A DNA stretch of 64,000 bases. It comes from Streptomyces avermitilis MA-4680 = NBRC 14893 (GTDB taxonomy: Bacteria > Actinomycetota > Actinomycetes > Streptomycetales > Streptomycetaceae). This document shows, one piece after another, positions 8,330 through 15,900 of the stretch (position 1 is the stretch's first letter; every line of letters begins with the position of its first letter). The DNA lies in NCBI RefSeq assembly GCF_000009765.2, contig NC_003155.5, forward strand, positions 496,001-560,000, in the 5' to 3' direction. The notes under the pieces were generated by a model. The model saw only the letters and a list, made by a program, of their open reading frames with translations, was not told where the DNA came from and did no database searches. The position numbers were made by a program, and so were the translations under genes.

Positions 8330-11300
8330 CAGCACCGCTGCGGTCGCGGCCGCCGCGACCGCCTCGTGTTGGCCACCGGTGAGTTCGGCGAGCAGGTGGG
8401 CGGCGAGGTCCGCGGCCGTGGGGTGGTCGAAGATCAGCGTCGCGGGCAGGGAGAGGCCGGTGGCCTTGTTGATCCGGTTGCGGAGTTCCACCGCGGTCAG
8501 GGAGTCGAAGCCGATGTCCCGGAAGGGCCGGTCGGCCTCGACGGCGCCCGCCCCGCGGTGGCCGAGGACGGCGGCGGCGTGCGTGCGCACGAGGTCCACG
8601 AGGGCGCGTGCGCGGTCTTGGTGCGACAGCGCGGCCAGGCTCTCGGCGAGCGCACCGGAGCCGTGGCCCGCCGCGGGGGTGTCCACCGCGAGCGCCGCGC
8701 GCACCTCGGGGAGGTCGCCGAGCAGCGGGCTGGGTCGGCCGAGGGTGAACGGCACGATGAAGCGCGACCAGTCCACGTCGGCCACGGTCAGCAGGGTCTC
8801 GTCGCGGTCCAGCGCGCGCTGCAGGGAGGTGATCGCCGATGCGGGGGTCATCGCGCGGAGGCCGCGGCGGCGCAGCCGCTCCTCGTCGTCGCCGTCCGCG
8901 ACCATGCCGCCGTCGGCCCAGGGGCCCCAGGAGACCGCGGTCGCGGTGAGGCCGCGGTCCCGGCGCTGCCGGGCGAGACCGTCGAGGAAGGCGTTGCCGG
9001 CGGCGTAGGCGGCCTGGCCGCCGCTGCCCCAGACACCGGAGATGGAGGAGAAGAGGACGAAGGCGTCGAGCTCCTGATCGCCCAGCAGCTCGTCCAGGTG
9101 GGCCGCGCCGCCGACCTTGGCGGCGAGCGCGGCGGCGAAGGCAGCGGGGGTGGTGGCGTCCACCGTGCCGGCGTCGGCGACCCCGGCGGCGTGTACGACG
9201 GCGGTGAAGACGTGCTGGGCGAGCAGGGCCGCTACGGCGTCGCGGTCGGCCACGTCGCAGGCGGCGAACGTGACGCGGGCGCCGAGGACCTCCAGCTCGT
9301 CCCGCAGAGCGGCGGCGCCCGGGGCGTCCGCGCCCCGGCGGCTGGTGAGGACGAGGTGTTCGGCGCCGCCGCGCGCCAGCCAGCGGGCGACGTGGCCGCC
9401 CAGCGCGCCCGTACCACCGGTGATGAGGACGGTGCCGCGAGGCTGCCAGCGGCGGGTGGCCGCCCGTGCCGGTGCGTGGGCGAGCCGCCGGGCGAAGACA
9501 CCGGAGGCGCGGACAGCGAGCTGGTCCTCCTCCCACCGGCCCGTCAGCGCCTGTTCCAGCACGTCGGCCAGGCGTACGGCGGCCTGGTCGTCGACGGACT
9601 CCGGCAGGTCGATCAGGCCGCCCCAGCGCCGGGGAAGCTCCAGGGCGACGGTGCGGCCCAGGCCCCAGACCTGGGCGTGCCGGGCGTCGCGTACGGCGTC
9701 GGAGCCGCTCACGGCCACCGCGCCCGAGGTGAGGCACCACAGCGGGGCGTCGACGCCCGCGTCGCCCAGGGCCTGGACGAGCAGCAGGGTGGGCAGCACG
9801 GGGTCGCCGTTGACGAGCAGGGACAGCACGCCGTCGACCGGCCCGATTCCGGCAAGCTCCCCGGCGAGACCGGCGCGGTGGCTCGCCGCGTCGACGACCA
9901 GCGTCTTCAGAGTGGCGCCGCGGGCGGTGAGCGCGGTGCGGACCGCGGCGGTCTGCTCGTTCTCCTCCGCCGGCACGGCCAACAGCCAGGTGCCGCCGAT
10001 GCCGGCCGGACCGAGCTCGCCCAGGCGCTTCCACGACTCGCGGTAGCGCCGGTCGTCGACGGTGGACTGCTCCTTGCGCTGCCGCCGCCACGACGACAGC
10101 CTCGGCAGCACGTCACCGAACGTGTCCCCTGCGCCGATGTCCAGGGTCTCGGCGAGGGCCTGCAGGTCCCCGCGCTCCACGGTCTCCCAGAACTCCGCGT
10201 CCACCGGGTCCGCTTCGGCGGCGGCGGATTCCGGGGCGTCGACCCAGTACCACTCGCGCTGGAAGGCGTAGGTCGGCAGGTCGGTCCTGCGCGCGCCGGC
10301 GAAGAACGAGTGCCAGTCCACGGACACGCCGTGCGTGTGCAGATGGGCCAGCGCGGTCACGACGGCCTGCCGCTCGGGGCGGTCGGCCCGGAGTACGGGG
10401 ACGGTGACGATGTCGTCCGCACAGCCCTGTGCCATGCCGCTCAGCACACCGCCCGGACCGATCTCGATGAAGGTCTTCACGCCCAGGTCGTGCAGGGTGC
10501 GGACGCTGTCGGCGAAGCGGACGGTCTCGCGCACGTGCCGGACCCAGTACTCGGGGGTGTAAGCCTCGACAGGCTGACCCGTGAGGTTGGAGACGACGGG
10601 GAGCTGCGGCTGCTCGAAGGCCAGGCCACGGACGACCTCGGCGAACTCCGCCAGCATCGGGTCCATCAGCGGCGAGTGGAACGCGTGACTGACCTTCAGC
10701 CGGGACGTCTTACGGCCCTGCTCGGCGAAGCCCGCGGCAATCGCCAGGGCCGCCGTCTCGTCACCCGAAACCACCACCGACGACGGGCCGTTGACCGCGG
10801 CAATGCTCACCCCGTCGGTGAGGTGGGGCAGGACTTCCTCTTCGGTGGCCTGCACGGCGACCATCGCGCCGCCCGCGGGCAGGGCCTGCATCAGCGCGGC
10901 CCGCGCGGACACCAGCTTCGCCGCGTCGTCGAGGGACAACGCACCGGCCACGTGCGCGGCGGCGATCTCGCCCACGGAGTGGCCCACGACGAAGTCGGGC
11001 CGTACGCCTAAGGATTCGAGGAGCCGGAACAGGGCCACCTCGACCGCGAAGAGCGCGGGCTGGGTGCCCCCGGTCCGGTGAAGCGTTTCGGCATCGACGT
11101 CGACCGGGGCATCCAGGTGCGCGCACACCTCGTCGTAGGCCGCGGCGAAGACGGGGTACGCCGCGTACAGCTCGCGCCCCATGCCGATGCGCTGCGAGCC
11201 CTGCCCGGAGAAGAGGAAGCCGGTCTTGCCGCCGGCCGGGCGCCCCAGCAGCACACGGGACGAAGGGGTCCCGGTGGCCAGGTCCTCGAGCCCGCTGAGG

Positions 11301-12913
11301 AGTTCCTCCCGGTTGTCCCCCACGACCGCGGCCCGGTGACGCATGGCGGCGCGGGTCGTGGCCAGCGACAGCCCGATGTCCTGCGGCCGGACCTCGCCCC
11401 GTGCCGAAGGCCGCAGCCGGGCCGCCTGGGCCCGCAGCGCCGCGTCGCTCCTGGCGGAGAGCACCCACGCCAGGGGGCCGTCGACGAGAGCCCCTGCGGG
11501 CCCCTCGTCCTGGGCCGGCGGGGCCTGTTCGATGATGGTGTGGGCGTTGGTGCCGCTGACGCCGAAGGACGACACGGCGGCCCGACGCGGGTGATGGGTC
11601 TCCGGCCACTCCACGGCCTCGGTCAGCAGCCGCACCGCGCCCGCCGACCAGTCCACGTGCGGCGTCGGCTCGTCCACATGCAGGGTCTGCGGGAGCACTC
11701 CGTGGCGCATGGCCATGACCATCTTGATGATGCCGCCGACACCCGCGGCCGCCTGCGAGTGACCGATGTTGGACTTCAGCGAGCCCAACCACAGCGGCCG
11801 GTCCTCCGTCCGCTCCCGGCCGTAGGTGGCGAGGAGCGCCTGCGCCTCGATCGGGTCGCCCAGCGTCGTGCCCGTGCCGTGCGCCTCGACGACGTCGATC
11901 TGGGCGGGAGACAGGCCGGCCGATGCCAGGGCCTGGCGGATGACCCGTTGCTGCGCGGGGCCGTTCGGCGCGGTCAGACCGTTGGACGCACCGTCCTGGT
12001 TCACGGCGCTCCCCCGTACCACCGCAAGGACCTCGTGGCCGTTGCGCACGGCGTCGGACAGCCGCTCGACCAGGAGCATGCCGACGCCCTCGGCCCAGCC
12101 GGTGCCGTCGGCGCCGGCACCGAACGCCTTGCACCGCCCGTCAGGGGCCAGCCCGCGCTGGCGACTGAACTCCACGAACGCGGTAGGCGTGGTCATCACC
12201 TGCACGCCGCCGGCCAACGCCATGGAACACTCGCCGTTACGGAGGGCCTGGATCGCCCAGTGCAGGGCCACGAGCGACGACGAGCACGCCGTGTCCACGG
12301 TGACGGCCGGGCCCTCCAGGCCGAAGGTGTAGGCGATACGACCGGACATCACACTGGCGGAGTTGCCGGTCCCGAGATGACCGTCGGACTCGCCACCCAC
12401 CCCGACCAGGAGGTTGACGTAGTCCTGGTAGCCGGAGCCGACGAAGACTCCGGTACGGCTGCCGCGCACCGACTCCGCGTCGATGCCGGCCCGCTCGAAC
12501 GTCTCCCACGTGGTCTCCAGCAGCAGGCGCTGCTGCGGATCCATCGCCACGGCCTCCCGCGGGCTGATCCCGAAGAACCCCGGGTCGAACTCCCCCGCCT
12601 CGTACAGGAATCCACCGCGACGCGCGTACGTCTTCCCCCTCGCATCCGGGTCCGGGTCGTAGATGCCCTCAACGTCCCAACCCCGATCCGCCGGGAAGTC
12701 CCCGACCGCGTCACCACCGGCGGCCACCAGGTGCCACAGGTCCTCCGGCGAACGCACCCCGCCCGGATACCGGCACGCCATACCGACGATCGCGATGGGG
12801 TCGTCGTCCTTCTCCTCGACCTCACGAAGGCGCTCACGCACCTGACGAAGGTCCCCGGTGACGCGCTTGAGATACTCGAGAAGCCTGTCTTCTTTGCTGC
12901 TCATCCGCCTCAT
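2846..12913 (-). CDS. pteA5: Type I modular PKS, modules 12 and 13 plus thioesterase
   Basis: This 3355-residue megasynthase is the last of the assembly line. Domain order is docking helix (1-35), KS12, AT12, KR12, ACP12, KS13, AT13, KR13, ACP13, TE. Neither module has a DH, so the hydroxyls at C5 and C3 would be kept. The TE makes it the chain-releasing subunit. Two ATGs compete: 12913 (GAGG only 4 bases away) and 12904 (GAGG 13 bases away). The second gives MSSKEDRL, which lines up better with the starts of the sister subunits, so 12904 may be the real start. The gene contains the only in-frame TTA codon I found in the window (residue 635). It begins 37 bp after the previous PKS gene ends. 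Module 13 differs clearly from the other modules in KS and AT sequence. Confidence 0.95.
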   Translation of the reverse strand: MRRMSSKEDRLLEYLKRVTGDLRQVRERLREVEEKDDDPIAIVGMACRYPGGVRSPEDLWHLVAAGGDAVGDFPADRGWDVEGIYDPDPDARGKTYARRGGFLYEAGEFDPGFFGISPREAVAMDPQQRLLLETTWETFERAGIDAESVRGSRTGVFVGSGYQDYVNLLVGVGGESDGHLGTGNSASVMSGRIAYTFGLEGPAVTVDTACSSSLVALHWAIQALRNGECSMALAGGVQVMTTPTAFVEFSRQRGLAPDGRCKAFGAGADGTGWAEGVGMLLVERLSDAVRNGHEVLAVVRGSAVNQDGASNGLTAPNGPAQQRVIRQALASAGLSPAQIDVVEAHGTGTTLGDPIEAQALLATYGRERTEDRPLWLGSLKSNIGHSQAAAGVGGIIKMVMAMRHGVLPQTLHVDEPTPHVDWSAGAVRLLTEAVEWPETHHPRRAAVSSFGVSGTNAHTIIEQAPPAQDEGPAGALVDGPLAWVLSARSDAALRAQAARLRPSARGEVRPQDIGLSLATTRAAMRHRAAVVGDNREELLSGLEDLATGTPSSRVLLGRPAGGKTGFLFSGQGSQRIGMGRELYAAYPVFAAAYDEVCAHLDAPVDVDAETLHRTGGTQPALFAVEVALFRLLESLGVRPDFVVGHSVGEIAAAHVAGALSLDDAAKLVSARAALMQALPAGGAMVAVQATEEEVLPHLTDGVSIAAVNGPSSVVVSGDETAALAIAAGFAEQGRKTSRLKVSHAFHSPLMDPMLAEFAEVVRGLAFEQPQLPVVSNLTGQPVEAYTPEYWVRHVRETVRFADSVRTLHDLGVKTFIEIGPGGVLSGMAQGCADDIVTVPVLRADRPERQAVVTALAHLHTHGVSVDWHSFFAGARRTDLPTYAFQREWYWVDAPESAAAEADPVDAEFWETVERGDLQALAETLDIGAGDTFGDVLPRLSSWRRQRKEQSTVDDRRYRESWKRLGELGPAGIGGTWLLAVPAEENEQTAAVRTALTARGATLKTLVVDAASHRAGLAGELAGIGPVDGVLSLLVNGDPVLPTLLLVQALGDAGVDAPLWCLTSGAVAVSGSDAVRDARHAQVWGLGRTVALELPRRWGGLIDLPESVDDQAAVRLADVLEQALTGRWEEDQLAVRASGVFARRLAHAPARAATRRWQPRGTVLITGGTGALGGHVARWLARGGAEHLVLTSRRGADAPGAAALRDELEVLGARVTFAACDVADRDAVAALLAQHVFTAVVHAAGVADAGTVDATTPAAFAAALAAKVGGAAHLDELLGDQELDAFVLFSSISGVWGSGGQAAYAAGNAFLDGLARQRRDRGLTATAVSWGPWADGGMVADGDDEERLRRRGLRAMTPASAITSLQRALDRDETLLTVADVDWSRFIVPFTLGRPSPLLGDLPEVRAALAVDTPAAGHGSGALAESLAALSHQDRARALVDLVRTHAAAVLGHRGAGAVEADRPFRDIGFDSLTAVELRNRINKATGLSLPATLIFDHPTAADLAAHLLAELTGGQHEAVAAAATAAVLDEPIAIIGMACRYPGGVRSPEDLWELVASGRDAISRFPGNRGWDVEALYHPDPDHPGTTYTTQGGFLHDADEFDPAVFGISPREAVAMDPQQRLLLDTTWEAFERARIAPHAMRSTTTGVFVGSGYQDYTGRPLKVPDGVEGYIPSGNAASVISGRLSYTFGLQGPSVTVDTACSSSLTALHLAMQALRGGECSMALAGGVMVMAGPSAFTMSSRQRALSADGRCKAFSSSADGTGFAEGVGLVLLERLSDARRNGHEVLAVVRGSAVNQDGASNGLTAPSGKAQQQVIRQALANARLAPDEVDAVEAHGTGTRLGDPIEAQALLATYGKERSEGRPLWLGSLKSNIGHTQAAAGVGGVIKMVMAIRNGILPQTLHVDEPTPHVDWAGGNVRLLTEQTAWPDQDRPRRAAVSSFGMSGTNVHTIIEQAPQTATAAEVEQPPAAQDATAAQPLDVFPWALSAKTDRSLREQARRLLNHLDRTEGLTLPDVGRALVTTRTQLEQRAVVVGQDRHELRAGLAALADGKPADTVVQGTASASGKVAFVFPGHGSQWTEMARELLDTSPVFAEQAKACAEAFAPYLDWPLLDVLRAEPDAPDVADVEVAQPALFTVMVSLAALWRSYGVTPAAVVGHSQGEVAAAYVAGALTLDDAARIVALRSRSLTKLIGKGAMLAIAMPAERVRARLEKYGDRLSVAAVNGPAALTVSGEPDAVDELLAELEAEGVRVRKVRGATGAGHSTQVESLRPELLHLLAPVAPGAAEVPYYSTVTGTVLDTTTLDAEYWYRNARHTVEFEWTVRTLLADGHGVFVECSPHPLLADAVQEIAEETGADAVTGSSLRRGQGGMDRFLRSVSELHVSGVHVDLTAPFAGRPVRRVDLPTYAFQPQRYWLESADPVPAGTDPVEAGFWELVENTDLSGLADELGADDAALVGPALPVLSAWRRRSREKSTVDGWRYRVSFRRLTDHAAPGLNGLWLAVLPAGLADEQWAPCVVGVLAAHGAKVRVVELPVDCDRSQAAKRLAEELRGEQPAGVLSMLGLAPGCHPAHPTLSASLATTVTLLQALGDVDVQAPLWCATRGAVSTGVTDPLRDAGQAQLWGLGVVAALELPRRWGGLVDLPEELDEHALRRLAGVLAQHDEDQLAVRVDGVYGRRMVRARPADEESATPWKPRGTVLITGGTGGVGRHLARWLAGAGAQHLVLTSRSGPDAPGAQELHAELTALGAEVTIAACDMADRAAVARLLAGIESRHPLTAVLHAAGTARSSMLADAGLDEFAEAAASKVTGAIHLDELLDGRELDAFVLFASGAGVWGSGGQASYASANAFLDALALRRRARGLTATSVAWGGWAGGGMVDDAVQERGERRGLGVMAPELAISALREAVEHDEAALTVAPIDWEKFLPAFTVGRPSPLLADLPDVQRLLEAEQAVGEGTSAGAALATELAALAPVEQEERLLEHVRAQSAVVLGHASAEDVLPTAHFLELGFDSLTAIDLRRRLSAATGLRLPSGLAFDHPTPARLAKHLLTRLQSTGSAAAEERPADMLVQLYRHASENGTAAEAMGMLMEAARFRPSFERPEELDRRPAPVRLSQGDHPLALMCFSPYVVPAGAHQYARFAAPFRDRLDVWALVHPGYEKGEPVPSDPDVVFRLHAQTVRECAGGKPAVLLGYSSGGWIAHGVAAHLEAMGERPAAVVMVDSFSREVPFDHQVLNAMAQAHSQRLDFMRSGGEQLTAMGRYMRLFDDWAAPQIAAPTLLVRASEPMLAGAGDGDGRAAPPEHVDTIVEVTGNHYSMLEDHAGTTAAAVDSWLADAVTDASGPVAPADATTA
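2870..3570 (-). other. Terminal thioesterase (TE) domain of PKS5
   Basis: This alpha/beta-hydrolase domain closes the macrolactone, most likely by attack of the C27 hydroxyl on the acyl-enzyme. The nucleophile motif is GYSSG with Ser3198 (codon 3320-3322). Asp3225 in MVDS (3239-3241) and His3317 in NHYSM (2963-2965) complete the expected triad. It is fused directly behind ACP13 and ends at the C-terminus, as in other macrolide synthases. Confidence 0.93.
11009..11011 (-). promoter_or_regulatory. In-frame TTA leucine codon (possible bldA control point)
   Basis: Leu635 of PKS5, in the segment LLESLGVRP of AT12, is encoded by TTA. All the other HAFH-type ATs in this window have TGG (Trp) at this position. 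In Streptomyces TTA is read only by the bldA tRNA, which becomes abundant late in growth, so full translation of this last PKS subunit may depend on bldA. I saw no other in-frame TTA in the seven genes, although the count was made by eye. Confidence 0.75.
12418..12665 (-). repeat. Identical 248-bp tract in KS12 (partner in KS11)
   Basis: This stretch of KS12 matches 17279-17526 of KS11 base for base, including synonymous positions. It encodes the N-terminal part of the KS, from the [11 protein letters not shown] segment through the MDPQQR segment to GSGYQDY. The copies lie in different genes. Confidence 0.9.
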
Positions 12914-12950
12914 CCGTCCTCGGCTGTCGTTAAAGGTAGAGCGCCAAGAA

Positions 12951-15900
12951 CTAGGAAATTTCTAGATCTTGATCGATCAGATCGAAAATGTCGTCGATCG
13001 TCGCGTCCTGGAGCTGTCGCTGCGCATCGGCGGATTCCGCGCCTTGCTCTCCGGCGGAGTTCACCAGGGACAGCAGTTCCTGCAGCCGCCTCCGCACCCC
13101 CGACCGGACCGTCTGCTCGGCCGAGGCGGCCGTCGAGATCACCGACTCCAGCCGGTCGAGCTCGCTGAAGACCGACACCTCCTCCGGGCCCGTCTCGTCG
13201 GCGAGTTCGCTCCGCAGGTAGCGGGCGATCGCCTCGGGCGTCGGGTGGTCGAAGACCAGCGTCGCGGGCAGGGTCAGGCCGGTGTCGGCACTGAGCAGGT
13301 TGCGCAGCTCCACCGCGGTCAGGGAGTCGAAGCCGAGGTCCCGGAACGCCAGGTCCGGATCCACCGCCGCGGAGCCGCTGTGGCCGAGCACGGCCGCCGC
13401 GTGCGCGCACACCGTGTCCACGAGCAGGCGTTGCCGTTCGCCTTCGGACAGTGTGGACAGCTTCGCCTTGAGCGCGGACGGCTCCGCGGCTCGCTCGGTG
13501 CGCTTCTCCGCGAGGGCGTCCCCGACCTCGGGCAGGTCGCTCAGCAGCGCGCTCGGCCTGCCGATGGTGAACGGGACGACGAACCGCTCCCAGTCCACGT
13601 CGGCCACGGTGACCGTGCCGTCGCCGCCGCTCAGCGCACCGTGCAGCGCGGAGATCGCCCGGTCCGGCCGCAGCACGCTCAGACCTCGCTGCCGCAGCCG
13701 CTCCTCGTCCCCGGCGTCGGCGACCATGCCGCCCTCGCCCCACGGGCCCCAGGCGATCGCGGTCGCCGCGAGGCCGCGGGCCCGCCGGTGCTGCGCCAGG
13801 CCGTCGAGGAAGGCGTTCGCGGCCGAGTACGCGGCCTGCCCGCCGCCTCCCCACACGCCGGAGATGGAGGAGAAGAGGACGAACGCGTCCAGCTCCTGAT
13901 CGCCGAGCAGTTCGTGGAGGTGCACGGCCCCGAGGGCCTTCGCGGCGACCGTCGCCGCGAAGTCGCCGAGGCTCGTCTCGGCGAGCATGCCCGCCTCGGC
14001 GGTGCCGGCCGTGTGGACGACGGCGTTCACCGGGTGCTCGGCGAGCAGCACGGCCAGCGCCTCACGGTCGGCCACGTCGCACGCGGCGACGGTCACGCGT
14101 ACGCCCGCCTCCTCCAGCTCGGCCTTGAGGCCGGCGGCGCCGGGCGCCGCGGGGCCGCGGCGGCTGGTGAGCACCAGGTGCTCCGCACCCGCACCGGCGA
14201 GCCAGCGGGCGACGTGCCCGCCCAGCGCACCCGTACCACCGGTGATCAGGACGGTGCCGCGCGGCGACCACGAACGCTCGCTCAGGGCTGCGGGCAGACG
14301 CGACAGGCGCCGCACGAACAGCCCGCGGTCGCGGATCGCGACCTGGTCCTCGGCCGACTGGCCGAGCACCGCGGCGAGTCGGCCGGCGATCCGGTCGTCG
14401 ACCGTGTCCGGGAGGTCGATCAGACCGCCCCAGCGCGGCGCGTGCTCCAGCGCCGCCACCCGGCCCAGACCCCAGACCTGGGACTGGTACGGGTCCGTCG
14501 CCTCGTCGGCGGTGCTCACGCCCACCGCGTTCCGGGTCACGCACCACAGCGGGGCTCCGATGCCCGCGTCGCCGAGGGCCTGGACGAGCAGGACGGACAG
14601 CGCGACGCCGACGGTCAGTGCGGCGGCTGCCGGGGCGGCCCCGCAGTCGACGGCGAGCAGCGACAGGACGCCCGCCACGGTTTCGTCACCGGCCGCTCGG
14701 GTGAGCTGCGCGGCCAGGTCCTCACGGCCGGTGGCCGGCTCGACCGGGACCGGCAGCGGGGCCAGGCCACGCTCGGTCAGCCCGCGGAGGCAGGCGGTGA
14801 CCCAATCGTCGCCGAGTTGCGCAGCGCTGACCGGAACCAGCCATAGACCGATCCGGGCAGGGCCCTCCGGGACGCGGTCGGGTATCCCTTTCCACGACTC
14901 GCCGTAGCGCCAGGTGTCCACGGTGGATTGCTCCTTGCGCTGCCGCCGCCACGACGACAGCCTCGGCAGTACGTCACCGAACTTGTCCCCTGCACCGACG
15001 CCGAGGGTCTCGGCGAGGGCCTGCAGGTCCCCGCGCTCCACGGTCTCCCAGAACTCCGCGTCCACCGGTTCCGCTTCGGCGGCGGCAGCGATTTGCGGGG
15101 CGTCGACCCAGTACGGCTCGTGCTGGAAGGCGTAGGTCGGCAGGTCGGCCTTCCGCGCACCGGCGAAGAACACGTTCCAGTCCACGGACATGCCGTGCGT
15201 GTGCAGATGGGCCAGGGCCGTCACGACGGCCTGCTGCTCGGGGCGGTCACCGCGCAGGACGGGCACGGTGACGGCCTCGTCCACGCAGTCCTGCACCATG
15301 CCGCTGAGGACGCCGCCGGGGCCGATCTCCACGAACGTGGTCACGCCCAGCTCGCCGAGGGTCTCGATGCCGTCGGCGAAGCGCACCGCTTCGCGCACGT
15401 GCCGGACCCAGTACTCCGGGGAGTACGGCTCGGCCAGGCGCCCAGTGAGGTTGGAGACCACCGGGACCTGCGGCTGATGGAACGTCAGACCGCGGACGAC
15501 CTCCGCGAACTCCTCCAGCATCGGGTCCATCAGCGGCGAGTGGAACGCGTGACTGACCTTCAACCGGGAGGTCTTGCGGCCCTGTCGGGTGAAGACCTCG
15601 GCGATCTCCAGCACGGCATCCTCGGCTCCGGAGACCACGACGGACCGCGGACCGTTGATGGCCGCCATGCCAACGCCATCGGTCAGGTGCGGCAACACCT
15701 CGTCCTCAGTGGCCTGGACCGCGACCATCGCACCGCCCGCGGGCAGGGCCTGCATCAACGCGGCCCGCGCGGACACCAGCTTCACCGCGTCGTCCAGCGA
15801 CAGCACCCCGGCCACATGAACAGCCGCGATCTCACCGACCGAGTGACCGGCCACGTAATCCGGCCGCACACCCCACGATTCGAGCAGCCGGAACAGCGCC

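Larger units (their letters stand above)
8330..12913 (-). other. PKS module 12: KS-AT(malonyl)-KR-ACP
   Basis: KS12 has Cys210 in VDTACSSS, His344 in EAHGTGT and His385 in KSNIGH. AT12 has GHSVGE (Ser646) and the malonyl motif HAFH (743-746). The KR has GGTGALGGH near 1166, GVWGSGG (1293-1299) and Tyr1303, and no LDD, so it is A-type. The ACP serine is residue 1471. The stretch between AT and KR is only the reductase structural subdomain and no DH motif is present. The predicted outcome is a hydroxyl at C5. Confidence 0.9.

Noticed and set aside
4682..11011. A 2109-codon open frame on the plus strand opposite PKS5, with other long plus-strand frames at 22-1704, 17763-21980, 31471-35430 and 36981-40718
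   Set aside because: They lie exactly opposite PKS or tailoring genes, have no recognisable domains, are full of repeated Arg, Gly and His-rich junk, and arise because high-GC coding DNA lacks stops in the antisense frame.
12910..13854. A 314-codon minus-strand frame over the PKS4 C-terminus, and similar minus-strand frames inside PKS genes (e.g. 7194-10091, 41233-43338)
   Set aside because: These are out-of-frame shadows of the PKS genes. Their arginine- and proline-rich translations match no family.
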